Assembly: GCA_029213045.1 (NCBI GenBank)
Contig: JARGPN010000007.1
Coordinates: 124,001-188,000 of the forward strand
From: Alcanivoracaceae bacterium
GTDB taxonomy: Bacteria; Pseudomonadota; Gammaproteobacteria; Pseudomonadales; Alcanivoracaceae
Direction: 5' to 3'
DNA length: 64,000 bases
Numbering within the stretch: the first letter of the stretch is position 1; each line of letters opens with the position of its first letter. Below, one piece after another: positions 31,824 through 43,804 of the stretch. The notes under the pieces are model-generated. The model did not search any database. It had not been told where the DNA came from and saw only the letters and a list, made by a program, of their open reading frames with translations. The position numbers and the translations under genes were made by a program.

Positions 31824-34682
31824 TTATGAATTCAGAATCATTATTCGGCGCTGCGCCCCGTCACTGCCGTGATCTGAAAACCACTTGAAGCCATCTTGGA
31901 ACACATTGATTTCAAGTGTTCGTAGAGATACTTTTTTTGGCACTGATGCCTTTAATACAAGCTGCGTCGAGGCACCAGGCTTTAACGCTTTGTCCAAACC
32001 AACAAAACCCGCGAGACCACCTCTCGATTTTCCTTTTCTATCTAGCCATCGGCAGCCTAGCATAATTCGACTACTCACCGCTGGTTGCCACAATTCTCCG
32101 CCAATATTGCGCACCTTCACCCGCAACAATATGTTCTTGTCGCCAATTGATATTCGCGGGCCTACCACGGAAATTTCTGCGCGCCCCGATACAATCAATT
32201 CTGTAGGCTGAAAGCCCGAAGCTGGCGAGCTTGTATCACCATCGCGGCGCTGAGCTTCGCTAAGATCTAGTCTTAACTGCTTTACAAATTCTTCCGTCGA
32301 CTCAGCACCATAGCAATCGCCATGCGTACTGTTTAGCTGATGAACAAGGGTGTTATCGCCGTAGTAGCTCCGCCAAAGAATTTCCGGTTCAGCAAAGTCC
32401 GCGGCGAAGGCCCTCGGGGAAGGCCGACACATATACAGAGCAACCTTTCCGTCATAGGGCATGGCGACAAATTGATCTTGCAGGGCAAGGAGGCCTACCT
32501 CTTCGTTCACACCCTTAAGCTGGCGCGCTATTTCAAATGCAAACTTCGCGCCCTCACAAAACCCACCCAAGTAATATGGCCCCTTTGGCTGAATTTTTTT
32601 TATATCAGCAATATAGTCCTGCGCGACAAGTGGTATGTGAGATGGATGCCTATCTGAAACCTGATATAGAGACCGCATTCCATAAACCGGCTGCTGGTCA
32701 CCGAGAGCCCTTGCGAGCACATCAAACTCGGCATTCGCATTGACGCACCAAAACACAGGCGGCTTTCTACCAGTGGTGTTTCGCCCAACAAGATAATTCG
32801 TACCTTCTTGGCGGATTCCCGTCCAACTCGACATAAATGCTTTTAGGTTTTTTGCAATTGCCGTGGGCAACTCCACATCGACGCCCGTGGGTAAATCCTT
32901 TTCTAATTCTGCATCAGCGTTTAGCAGCGCACTGGTAAATCCCTCCAATGTGGGGCGGTCATACAGCAAGGCCGCTGAGGGTGCCTTAAATCCAGCTTTC
33001 TTGAGTCGCTCCACTAGCCAAATTGATTTTAGAGAATCGCCGCCTAAATCAAAAAAGTTGCTGTTCTGATTTAGAGCTTCTGACTGCAATACCTGCTGCC
33101 AAAATTTACCTATTATTTTCTGGTCATCACTTAACGGGGGGTTATCTTGCTGATCCGACGAGACCATCATCGCCCGATATAGATCAATGAGTTTATGGCG
33201 TTGGAGCTTTCCACCTGCTGCGCGGGGTAGCTCTGAGACGCGAATTATCTTTCGCGGTACTTTAAAAGAGGCAAGGTGCGCAGATAAAAAGCGTCTAATA
33301 TCATCGTCGGCAATCTCCGCGCCCTTGTCGGTGACCACTGCCAATGCAACGTCTTCATTCAACGTAGGATGCGGAAAAGAAAAAGCCGCGGCTTCTCTGA
33401 TGCCTGGTATCCACGCAGTAAAACGGTCTATCTCTAGCGGTGATATTTTCTCGCCACCTCGATTGATGACCTCTTTTATTCTTCCCGTTAAGTATAGATA
33501 GCCGTCTTCATCTACATATCCTTCGTCGCCAGTGGCAAGCCACCCGTCGTCAATACTATTTTTTGTGTTTAGGTATCCAGACGTTACCGTATCGCCGCGC
33601 ACACAAATTTCCCCACGATCACCCGCAGTGAGTTCGTCACCATTGGCGTCGATAATGCGCAGTTGCGTTTGGTATGGCACACCAACGCTTAATGGCTTTC
33701 TTATTTTCGGCGGTAGCGGATTACTGCAAATAAGGCCAGACGTCTCTGACATGCCATAAATTTCGATAACCGGCACCCGGAAAATTTCCTCAATACTATC
33801 CATATGTTTCAACGGTAGCGCGGAAGATACTGATCGGATCAGTCGTAGTGATAGCTCATTCGTTGCTATTTCAATTTTTTGCTCGGCTACAAAATCCAGA
33901 ATATTGCCGAGCATCGTCGGTACGCCTTGGAACCAAGTAATGTTTGAATTTTTAATACGGTGAAAGAACTTCCTCGCGTCAAACGTTTCCTCTAAAACCA
34001 CTTGCCCACCGGAAAGTAGCGGTGCAATAAGCAAATCGACCAATGCCCCGACATGAAACATTGGCATCATATTAAGGCAGGTATCGTATTCGGTTAGGAA
34101 GAGTGATGTTTGTAGGTTCTGCGCGCTGCCAATCAAATTATCATGCGTTAAAGGGACCCATTTGGGCACACCGGTGGAACCCGACGTTAGCAGTATTAAC
34201 GCCGCATTTGGAGGGAGTTGATATGGATGTGATGCTGACACATCTTCCGAACGGAAAACGTTGGGATGATATGCCGTAAATGAAAACTCTTTTTTTTCGC
34301 TATTAATCGCTACCGCCGCACAGCGAATACCGAGGAGGGACGAGTATTTTTTTGCCGATTCATCATCATCCGTAAGCAAAATATCTGGTTTAATTTCTCG
34401 CGTTAGGCGCGACAGCTCATTTTCGATGAAGGAGGTATTAAGTGGAATTGAAACTGCCGAGCTGATGCACAGTAGTTGCGTTACCGCACACAAACCGCCA
34501 CTCGGCATGAGCACCGCAACTTTGTTCCGCTGGCAAATGCCTAAGTTGGCTAGATGTTGCCGACCGTTAGTGAGTAGTGCATCTAACGTCTGGAAGGTGA
34601 GGGCGCCAGTTTGCCGTGAATCCAAAGCGATTCGTTGTGCAAACCGGTCTGCGGTAACTCTTAATTGCGTCGATAAGTTCAT
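31824..34682 (-). CDS. Adenylation-carrier-thioesterase protein with C-terminal beta-sandwich
   Basis: 952 residues, a single-module NRPS-like enzyme. Residues 1-505 form an AMP-forming domain: LILLTSGSTGVPKW (A3), IYGMSETSG (A5), GWLATGDEGY and TGRIKEVINRGGEKISPLEI (A7-A8), AAGGKLQRHK (A10 Lys). Its A4 region reads PMFHVGAL, as in acyl-CoA synthetases, without the FDxS Asp that binds an alpha-amino group, so a plain carboxylic acid is the likelier substrate. Residues 515-590 are a carrier domain (NFFDLGGDSLKS, Ser 550). Residues 640-805 are a thioesterase with nucleophile elbow GGFCEG (Cys 709, not Ser) and a candidate His 787. Residues about 830-950 form a beta-sandwich (VRNIGGELWQP, GCRWLDRKG, FQDGFKWFSDHG) like those closing some bacterial glycosyltransferases and methyltransferases. 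ATG 34682 or GTG 34685; weak ribosome site. Confidence 0.88.
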   Translation of the reverse strand: MNLSTQLRVTADRFAQRIALDSRQTGALTFQTLDALLTNGRQHLANLGICQRNKVAVLMPSGGLCAVTQLLCISSAVSIPLNTSFIENELSRLTREIKPDILLTDDDESAKKYSSLLGIRCAAVAINSEKKEFSFTAYHPNVFRSEDVSASHPYQLPPNAALILLTSGSTGVPKWVPLTHDNLIGSAQNLQTSLFLTEYDTCLNMMPMFHVGALVDLLIAPLLSGGQVVLEETFDARKFFHRIKNSNITWFQGVPTMLGNILDFVAEQKIEIATNELSLRLIRSVSSALPLKHMDSIEEIFRVPVIEIYGMSETSGLICSNPLPPKIRKPLSVGVPYQTQLRIIDANGDELTAGDRGEICVRGDTVTSGYLNTKNSIDDGWLATGDEGYVDEDGYLYLTGRIKEVINRGGEKISPLEIDRFTAWIPGIREAAAFSFPHPTLNEDVALAVVTDKGAEIADDDIRRFLSAHLASFKVPRKIIRVSELPRAAGGKLQRHKLIDLYRAMMVSSDQQDNPPLSDDQKIIGKFWQQVLQSEALNQNSNFFDLGGDSLKSIWLVERLKKAGFKAPSAALLYDRPTLEGFTSALLNADAELEKDLPTGVDVELPTAIAKNLKAFMSSWTGIRQEGTNYLVGRNTTGRKPPVFWCVNANAEFDVLARALGDQQPVYGMRSLYQVSDRHPSHIPLVAQDYIADIKKIQPKGPYYLGGFCEGAKFAFEIARQLKGVNEEVGLLALQDQFVAMPYDGKVALYMCRPSPRAFAADFAEPEILWRSYYGDNTLVHQLNSTHGDCYGAESTEEFVKQLRLDLSEAQRRDGDTSSPASGFQPTELIVSGRAEISVVGPRISIGDKNILLRVKVRNIGGELWQPAVSSRIMLGCRWLDRKGKSRGGLAGFVGLDKALKPGASTQLVLKASVPKKVSLRTLEINVFQDGFKWFSDHGSDGAQRRIMILNS

Positions 34683-34727
34683 CACTGGCGATGACTACCG
34701 ACGCCGCACCGACGAAGCCAGGGTGGA

Positions 34728-34757
34728 AATGACGTTTTCCCGAAAGAAAACGTCATT
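34728..34757 (-). terminator. Hairpin downstream of gyrB, probable terminator
   Basis: AATGACGTTTTC and GAAAACGTCATT pair over 12 bp around a six-base loop, eight bases past the gyrB stop. The T-run after it is short. It separates gyrB from the biosynthetic operon, which therefore probably has its own promoter in the 45 bases before 34682. Confidence 0.7.
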
Positions 34758-34764
34758 ATACGAA

Positions 34765-38282
<3,518 letters not shown>

Positions 38283-38338
38283 GAAAGAAGGCGGGGAGGA
38301 GAGATGGGGCTGGCTGGTGACGCAAGCCCCTGATAACA

Positions 38339-39439
38339 CTAGAGCCGCATCGGCATAACGACATAAATGGCGTTGCGCCATTCAGGGTCGGTCACCAACG
38401 CAGAGCTATTCGAATCACCCAATGCGATTTCTACGGTATCGCCGTGTAGCGTATTCATCACGTCCAACAAATAGCTCACGTTAAATCCGATCTCCAACTC
38501 GCTGCCTGTATAGTCCACGGACACTTCTTCTTCCGCTTCTTCCTGTTCAGGGTTGTTGGCTTGAATACGCAAACTGCCATCTGCCAACTGAACGCGAATC
38601 CCGCGATATTTTTCATTGGACAAAATCGCCACACGCCCGAACGCCTGCTTCAACGTTTCGCGATCAGCCAAGACGAGCTTCTGACTATTCTTAGGCACCA
38701 CGCGATCATATTCTGGGAATTTACCGTCGACTAATTTAGACGTAAAACTGATGTCGCCGGCGAGAATACGCACATGATTCTTACCCACCGTCACCTGCAC
38801 GTCACCGGCTGCATCGCCCAGCATGCGCGATAATTCCATCACACCTTTGCGCGGTAAAATAACCTGCGCCTTCTCTTTTAACCCTTCCACTTCCGCGTCA
38901 CACATTGCCAAGCGGTGACCGTCAGTGGCCACTGTGCGCAAGGTTCCGTCGCTCAACTCAAACAGCATGCCGTTCAAGTAATAGCGAACATCTTGCTGCG
39001 CCATGGAAAAGGCGGTGCGATCAATGAGCTGACGCAATGTCGCAGGCGCGATGGCAAAACTCGCGCCGGCGATATCTTCTTCAAGATTTGGGAATTCATT
39101 AGACGGCAGAGTCGACAAGGTAAAGCGGCTACGCCCTGATTTTAATAGTAAGCGCTCACCATCACTCTCGAACTTAATCTCAGCTTCTGCAGGGAGGCTT
39201 TTGCAGATATCCACTAGCTTACGTGCAGGGACTGTCGTTTCGCCGTCCTGGGCGTCCGCACCAAGCTCTAAGCGGGCAACCAGCTCCAACTCTAAGTCAG
39301 TACCAGTTAAAGAAAGACGTCCCCCGGACACTTCCAACAGGACATTCGACAACACCGGCAAGGTCTGACGACGTTCAACAACGGCGGCGACCTGTTGCAG
39401 CGGCTTTAGCAGTTGCTCTCGATTGATAGAGAATTTCAT
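38339..39439 (-). CDS. dnaN: DNA polymerase III beta sliding clamp
   Basis: 366 residues, the usual length, forming three repeated clamp domains that dimerise around DNA and tether polymerase III. It starts MKFSINREQLLKPLQQVAAVVERRQTLPVLSNV and ends VTDPEWRNAIYVVMPMRL, the conserved C-terminus that lines the partner-binding pocket. It follows dnaA by 23 bases. Confidence 0.98.
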   Translation of the reverse strand: MKFSINREQLLKPLQQVAAVVERRQTLPVLSNVLLEVSGGRLSLTGTDLELELVARLELGADAQDGETTVPARKLVDICKSLPAEAEIKFESDGERLLLKSGRSRFTLSTLPSNEFPNLEEDIAGASFAIAPATLRQLIDRTAFSMAQQDVRYYLNGMLFELSDGTLRTVATDGHRLAMCDAEVEGLKEKAQVILPRKGVMELSRMLGDAAGDVQVTVGKNHVRILAGDISFTSKLVDGKFPEYDRVVPKNSQKLVLADRETLKQAFGRVAILSNEKYRGIRVQLADGSLRIQANNPEQEEAEEEVSVDYTGSELEIGFNVSYLLDVMNTLHGDTVEIALGDSNSSALVTDPEWRNAIYVVMPMRL

Positions 39440-39462
39440 GTTCAGTCCCTGTTGTACTGTTA

Positions 39463-40866
39463 TCAGGAGGTCAATATACGATGCAGGTTTTGGTAATCCT
39501 GCTCAAAATCTACGTCAGCCTCGCGCAACTCTGCCACCTTCCGGCAAGCATGCAATACTGTCGTATGATCCCTTCCACTAAAGCCGTCCCCAATTTCCGG
39601 ATAACTGTGTGTGGTTAATTCTTTAGCCAACGACATAGCAATTTGCCGAGGGCGGGTCACAGACCTACTACGCCGCGGCGACAACAAGTCGGCAATTTTT
39701 ATATTGTAGTACTCGGCCACAACACGCTGAATATTATCGATGGAAATTTGCCGAGCATGGCTCGCCAACAAATCCTTCAGCGCATCTTTCACTAAACCGA
39801 TATCGACCTGCGCACCGGTAAACTGCACATGGGCAATCACTCGACGCAAGGCGCCTTCCAATTCTCTCACATTTGAGCGAATACGTTGCGCAATAAAAAA
39901 CGCTGCTTCACTGGGTAAATCAATCTGCGATTCTTCCGCTTTTTTCTTCAAAATTGCCACACGGGTTTCTAACTCAGGTGGCTCAAGCGGCTGCGATAAA
40001 CCCCAACCAAACCGCGATTTTAACCGCTCTTCAAGACCTTCAATCTCTTTAGGATATTTATCACAAGTAAGAATAATTTGCTGACCATTTTCCAACAGCG
40101 AATTAAACGTATGGAAAAACTCTTCCTGTGATTGCTCCTTTCCAGCGAAAAACTGAATGTCATCAATCAGCAACGCATCGAGCGAACGATAGAATCGCTT
40201 AAACTCATTGATGGTTTTATTGCGCAATGCGCTAACCATATCCTGAACAAACCGCTCTGAGTGTAAATACACCACCCGCGCGTTCGGATTGGCTTTCGAA
40301 ATCGCATTGCCGACCGCGTGCATCAAGTGAGTTTTACCCAAGCCGACACCGCCATAAAACAGCAATGGATTATAACCATGACTGCCTGGGTTCTCCGCCA
40401 CTTGCTGTGACGCAGCAAACGCCATCCGGTTTGATTTGCCCTCAACAAAATTTTCAAAGGTATAGGCAGGAATTAAATTCGACCGGTATCTGGCCGGTGC
40501 CGGTGGTTCAACCGGTGAAGCGAAGCTGTGTGAAGGCGGTGGCGACGACGGGGAGGGCGGCGCAGAGGCCGGCCTAGCCGTACTGATAGGATCCGTTAAC
40601 ATCGCCGTGACAGGACGAGAAGTGCCTACTTCGAGCCGGATAGATGGGGAGGAATGCTCGTCGAGCTCGGTCATTAATCCGACAATACGCTCAAGATATT
40701 GATCTCTCACCCAATCCACTACAAACCGATTCGGCGCAAATAACGTCAGCTCAGTACCATCAGCTGCCGCTACAACTTGCAATGGACGTATCCACATATT
40801 GAACTGCTGTGATGGCAGCTCATCTTCCAAGCGGGAGAAACAACGATTCCAGAGCTCTTCAGACAC
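39463..40866 (-). CDS. dnaA: Chromosomal replication initiator protein DnaA
   Basis: 467 residues. Domain I (1-85) starts [28 protein letters not shown]; domain II (about 90-135) is a Pro/Ser-rich linker; domain III AAA+ has [16 protein letters not shown] (Walker A), [12 protein letters not shown] (Walker B) and [10 protein letters not shown] (arginine finger region); domain IV ends with the DNA-binding [14 protein letters not shown]. The start is GTG 40866 with AAGG upstream. It opens the dnaA-dnaN-recF-gyrB series, with oriC directly upstream. Confidence 0.98.
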   Translation of the reverse strand: MSEELWNRCFSRLEDELPSQQFNMWIRPLQVVAAADGTELTLFAPNRFVVDWVRDQYLERIVGLMTELDEHSSPSIRLEVGTSRPVTAMLTDPISTARPASAPPSPSSPPPSHSFASPVEPPAPARYRSNLIPAYTFENFVEGKSNRMAFAASQQVAENPGSHGYNPLLFYGGVGLGKTHLMHAVGNAISKANPNARVVYLHSERFVQDMVSALRNKTINEFKRFYRSLDALLIDDIQFFAGKEQSQEEFFHTFNSLLENGQQIILTCDKYPKEIEGLEERLKSRFGWGLSQPLEPPELETRVAILKKKAEESQIDLPSEAAFFIAQRIRSNVRELEGALRRVIAHVQFTGAQVDIGLVKDALKDLLASHARQISIDNIQRVVAEYYNIKIADLLSPRRSRSVTRPRQIAMSLAKELTTHSYPEIGDGFSGRDHTTVLHACRKVAELREADVDFEQDYQNLHRILTS

Positions 40867-41280
40867 GCCCTTGCCTTATAGATTATGAGAAGAATGTAAC
40901 GACGAAAGCGAGCATTCTACCCCCTCGTAGGAGCCCCCTGCCACCAACAAAATGGCTTTTATTAGACTAAAAAGGATGTGTATAAAGATGTGGATAACAA
41001 TCCATAAGGTACCGGTATGAACCTGTGGACAACCTCAAGCCCCCACCTCAACTGACTTTTATCCACATTACTCCCCCGCCTGTCTAATGCTTATCCACAG
41101 CCGTAAGACAAAGTCTTACATCATATAACACCATGTTTTAAAACAACTTTTATCGCTTATTCACAGATATTTGCTACCCTTATAACAGTAATAATAAATA
41201 AAAGAATTTAATAACTTATATATATATAAAAGACTAAAACCCTGTATTTTTATCCCCTGATTAACGGCTGTTAAACCGCA
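40867..41280. other. Probable replication origin oriC
   Basis: The 480-base gap between dnaA and rpmH carries a cluster of DnaA-box-like 9-mers. TTATCCACA occurs exactly at 41059-41067 and 41091-41099, and in reverse at 40989-40997. Near matches lie at 40977-40985 (reverse of TTATACACA), 41024-41032 (reverse of TTGTCCACA) and 41157-41165 (TTATTCACA). An AT-only-like stretch at 41190-41230 is the likely unwinding element. The arrangement matches oriC of pseudomonads. Confidence 0.9.
41190..41230. other. AT-rich DNA-unwinding element of oriC
   Basis: About 40 bases almost free of G and C, including a TATATATATA run at 41217-41226. It lies beside the DnaA-box cluster on its rpmH side, where strand opening is expected. 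Confidence 0.7.
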
Positions 41281-41309
41281 TTGACACCGATTCAACACTT
41301 CCCTAGAAT
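41281..41309 (+). promoter_or_regulatory. Promoter of rpmH-rnpA
   Basis: A consensus -35 TTGACA (41281-41286) and -10 TAGAAT (41304-41309) with a 17-base spacer, 39 bases before the rpmH start. This is a near-ideal sigma-70 promoter. Confidence 0.85.
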
Positions 41310-41347
41310 TGCCGCCCTTCGTTTGATCCGAATATTTGAGAATTGCC

Positions 41348-41482
41348 ATGAAACGTACATTCCAGCCAAGCAACTTGCGTCGTAAACGTACTCACGGTTT
41401 CCGTGCACGTATGGCTACAAAAAACGGTCGTGCGGTATTAAACCGTCGTCGTGCAAAAGGTCGTAAGAGACTGGCCGCTTAA
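41348..41482 (+). CDS. rpmH: 50S ribosomal protein L34
   Basis: 44 residues, very basic; it begins [20 protein letters not shown] and ends KGRKRLAA, the universal L34 sequence. The consensus promoter at 41281 drives it. rnpA follows at once, as in nearly all bacteria. Confidence 0.97.
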   Translation: MKRTFQPSNLRRKRTHGFRARMATKNGRAVLNRRRAKGRKRLAA

Positions 41483-41509
41483 CGCCAGTCTTTGCTGTGT
41501 CGGCGCGTT

Positions 41510-41908
41510 ATGGTCGAACAGCATCTTCCGATGCCACCGGTGAAAGACTCCTCCCTCTGCTTTCGCCGTGGCAATCGACTTCTCGCCTCCGCAGACTTTC
41601 AGCCTCTTTTTAACCAACCTGATATTCGAGTGGGTGGGGCGACCTTACTTTTCCTTGTCCGAAACACTGAAAATCCCAATCCTCGGTTAGGTCTCGTTGT
41701 TGGTAAACGTCGAGTTCGCAGCGCCGTCCACCGCAATCGCATTAAACGCTTATGCCGAGAATCGTTCCGTCAGCGTCAAGCAGAACTGGCCAACCTGGAC
41801 ATCCTCATCCTCGTCAAGGCGCCTATCCCCAGGGTCGACCGTGTTACCCTAGGTGCAGAGCTATCGCGCCTCTGGGACAAGCTGCTTGCCAAGCGTAACC
41901 AAGCCTGA
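41510..41908 (+). CDS. rnpA: Ribonuclease P protein component
   Basis: 132 residues. It binds the RNase P RNA and helps mature tRNA 5' ends. RGNRLLASADFQPLF and the RNR signature KRRVRSAVHRNRIKRLCRESFR identify it. ATG 41510 gives a family-like length with a short extra N-terminus; TTG 41492 is also in frame, and no strong ribosome site marks either. The usual yidD does not follow: only 44 bases separate it from yidC. Confidence 0.95.
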   Translation: MVEQHLPMPPVKDSSLCFRRGNRLLASADFQPLFNQPDIRVGGATLLFLVRNTENPNPRLGLVVGKRRVRSAVHRNRIKRLCRESFRQRQAELANLDILILVKAPIPRVDRVTLGAELSRLWDKLLAKRNQA

Positions 41909-41952
41909 GAAACTGCCGACCGATTTTCACCCCCCAAGGCAAAGTTCCCGCT

Positions 41953-43695
41953 ATGGAAATCCAACGTACTTTGGTAATTATCGGCCTAGCGGTCGTGACA
42001 TATATGATGGTCCTCGCCTACCAGGAGGATTACGGTCAGCAACCTTCGGCATCAATCGCCACGCGAACCGAAGAAGCATCGAGTGTGCCCGATGTATCTG
42101 ACGCGCCCGTGACTGTTGAACAAATGGCAGACGTCGGCTCCGACGTGCCAAGTGCTGATGACATTCCTGTTGCTGAATCTGATGCTCCCGCACCAGTGGC
42201 GGCTAAACCAGATGCGGATCGCTTGGTTCAAGTTAAGACAGATGTCTTTACGGTAACCATTGATCGCCAAGGCGGCGATATTGTTAACCTTGGCTTGTTG
42301 AACTACCCCACGCACTTCAACACACCAGACGAACCGTTCCCCTTGTTGCTGAACACACCTGAACACTTTCAAGTGATGCAGTCAGGATTAATTGGTCGTA
42401 ACGGTACAGATACCGCAGCCAATCGACCTGTTTGGTTAGCCGATAAAACCGCGTACTCCATGCCGGACAGTGCGACAGAATTAAATGTCGATTTGAAGTT
42501 GTACCAAGATAACAATGTGGTTATCACCAAGCGCTACACCTTTGTCCGTGGCAGCTATTTAGTGCGCGTGTCGCATATTGTGGAAAACAAAGGTGATCAA
42601 TCTTGGCAGGGTGCTTTGTACGGCCAAATTAAACGTGATAATTCTGACGACCCAAGTAAGGCAAAAGCTGGGTTCGCCCCTATGCCTACCTTTCTCGGTG
42701 CAGCGTGGTGGACCGAAGAAACGCCCTACAACAAAACAAAGCTAGGTGATCTAGAAGAAGAGCCTTTGAAAACCACCCAAGAGGGCGGTTGGATTGGCAT
42801 GGTGCAACATTACTTCTTATCTGCATGGATTCCTGACAACACGCAAAGCAACACATTTTCGAGCAGCTACTTAAGTAAAAGCGAGCAACACATTCTTCGC
42901 TTTGTGTCGCCACCCAAAACTGTAGAGCCCAATAACGAAAATGTATTTTATGCGGAGTTTTATGCCGGCCCTAAAGTTCAGTCTGATCTGGAAGCCATCA
43001 GCCCTGGTTTGAATATGACCGTCGACTTTGGTTGGCTTTGGTTTGTCTCCCAGCCAATCTTTGCTTTGCTGATTTTCTTGCAGAGTGGTCATGTTTCCAT
43101 TTTTGGCAACGAATTTGATATTGGCTTTGGTGTGACCAACTGGGGTGTGGCAATTATTTTGCTAACGCTGGTGATCAAGTCATTATTCTTCAAACTGTCT
43201 GCCAGCAGTTATCGCTCCATGGCGAAGATGCGCAAAGTCGCACCGGAAATGCAACGCATTAAAGAGCAGTTCAAATCTGATCGGCAAAAGCAGCAGCAGG
43301 AAACCATGAAGCTGTTCCAGCGAGAGAAAATTAACCCTCTAGGTGGCTGCTTACCAATGCTTGTACAGATGCCGGTGTTTATTGCTTTGTACTATGTATT
43401 GCTCGAATCGGTAGAACTTCGCCAAGTGCCTTTCTTTGGCTGGATTCAAGATTTGTCGGTGATGGACCCGTACTTCATTCTGCCTATTTTAATGGGCGCG
43501 AGTATGTTCCTGCAGTCTCGACTTAACCCGACGCCTGCTGATCCAACACAGGCGCAGGTAATGAAATGGATGCCGATGATGTTTGCGGTGTTTATGTTGT
43601 GGTTCCCAGCCGGCTTGGTGCTGTACTGGTTGACCAACAATATTTTGTCGATTAGTCAGCAATGGATTATTACCCGCCGTATTGAATCTGAATAA
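41953..43695 (+). CDS. yidC: Membrane protein insertase YidC
   Basis: 580 residues, the gram-negative form. TM1 (about 5-22) is followed by a variable acidic linker (24-85) and the periplasmic beta-sandwich P1 domain (about 90-350), then the conserved five-TM core with FFKLSASSYRSMAKMRKVAPEMQRIKEQFKSDRQK-type cytoplasmic loop and INPLGGCLPMLVQMPVFIALY. It inserts and folds inner-membrane proteins alone or with SecYEG. It is followed by a strong terminator. Confidence 0.97.
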   Translation: MEIQRTLVIIGLAVVTYMMVLAYQEDYGQQPSASIATRTEEASSVPDVSDAPVTVEQMADVGSDVPSADDIPVAESDAPAPVAAKPDADRLVQVKTDVFTVTIDRQGGDIVNLGLLNYPTHFNTPDEPFPLLLNTPEHFQVMQSGLIGRNGTDTAANRPVWLADKTAYSMPDSATELNVDLKLYQDNNVVITKRYTFVRGSYLVRVSHIVENKGDQSWQGALYGQIKRDNSDDPSKAKAGFAPMPTFLGAAWWTEETPYNKTKLGDLEEEPLKTTQEGGWIGMVQHYFLSAWIPDNTQSNTFSSSYLSKSEQHILRFVSPPKTVEPNNENVFYAEFYAGPKVQSDLEAISPGLNMTVDFGWLWFVSQPIFALLIFLQSGHVSIFGNEFDIGFGVTNWGVAIILLTLVIKSLFFKLSASSYRSMAKMRKVAPEMQRIKEQFKSDRQKQQQETMKLFQREKINPLGGCLPMLVQMPVFIALYYVLLESVELRQVPFFGWIQDLSVMDPYFILPILMGASMFLQSRLNPTPADPTQAQVMKWMPMMFAVFMLWFPAGLVLYWLTNNILSISQQWIITRRIESE

Positions 43696-43707
43696 CGGTG
43701 AGGGAAT

Positions 43708-43738
43708 AAAAAAGGGGCTTCGGCCCCTTTTTGTTTTT
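43708..43738 (+). terminator. Intrinsic terminator after yidC
   Basis: AAAAAGGGGC and GCCCCTTTTT pair around a TTCG tetraloop, followed by more T. Ends the rpmH-rnpA-yidC transcript before mnmE. Confidence 0.93.
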
Positions 43739-43804
43739 ATGCTAGTACCAGAAATGCGTGATTGACCTTCATAGTAGTGATACACGATAAGGACTCCCTG
43801 TTTT

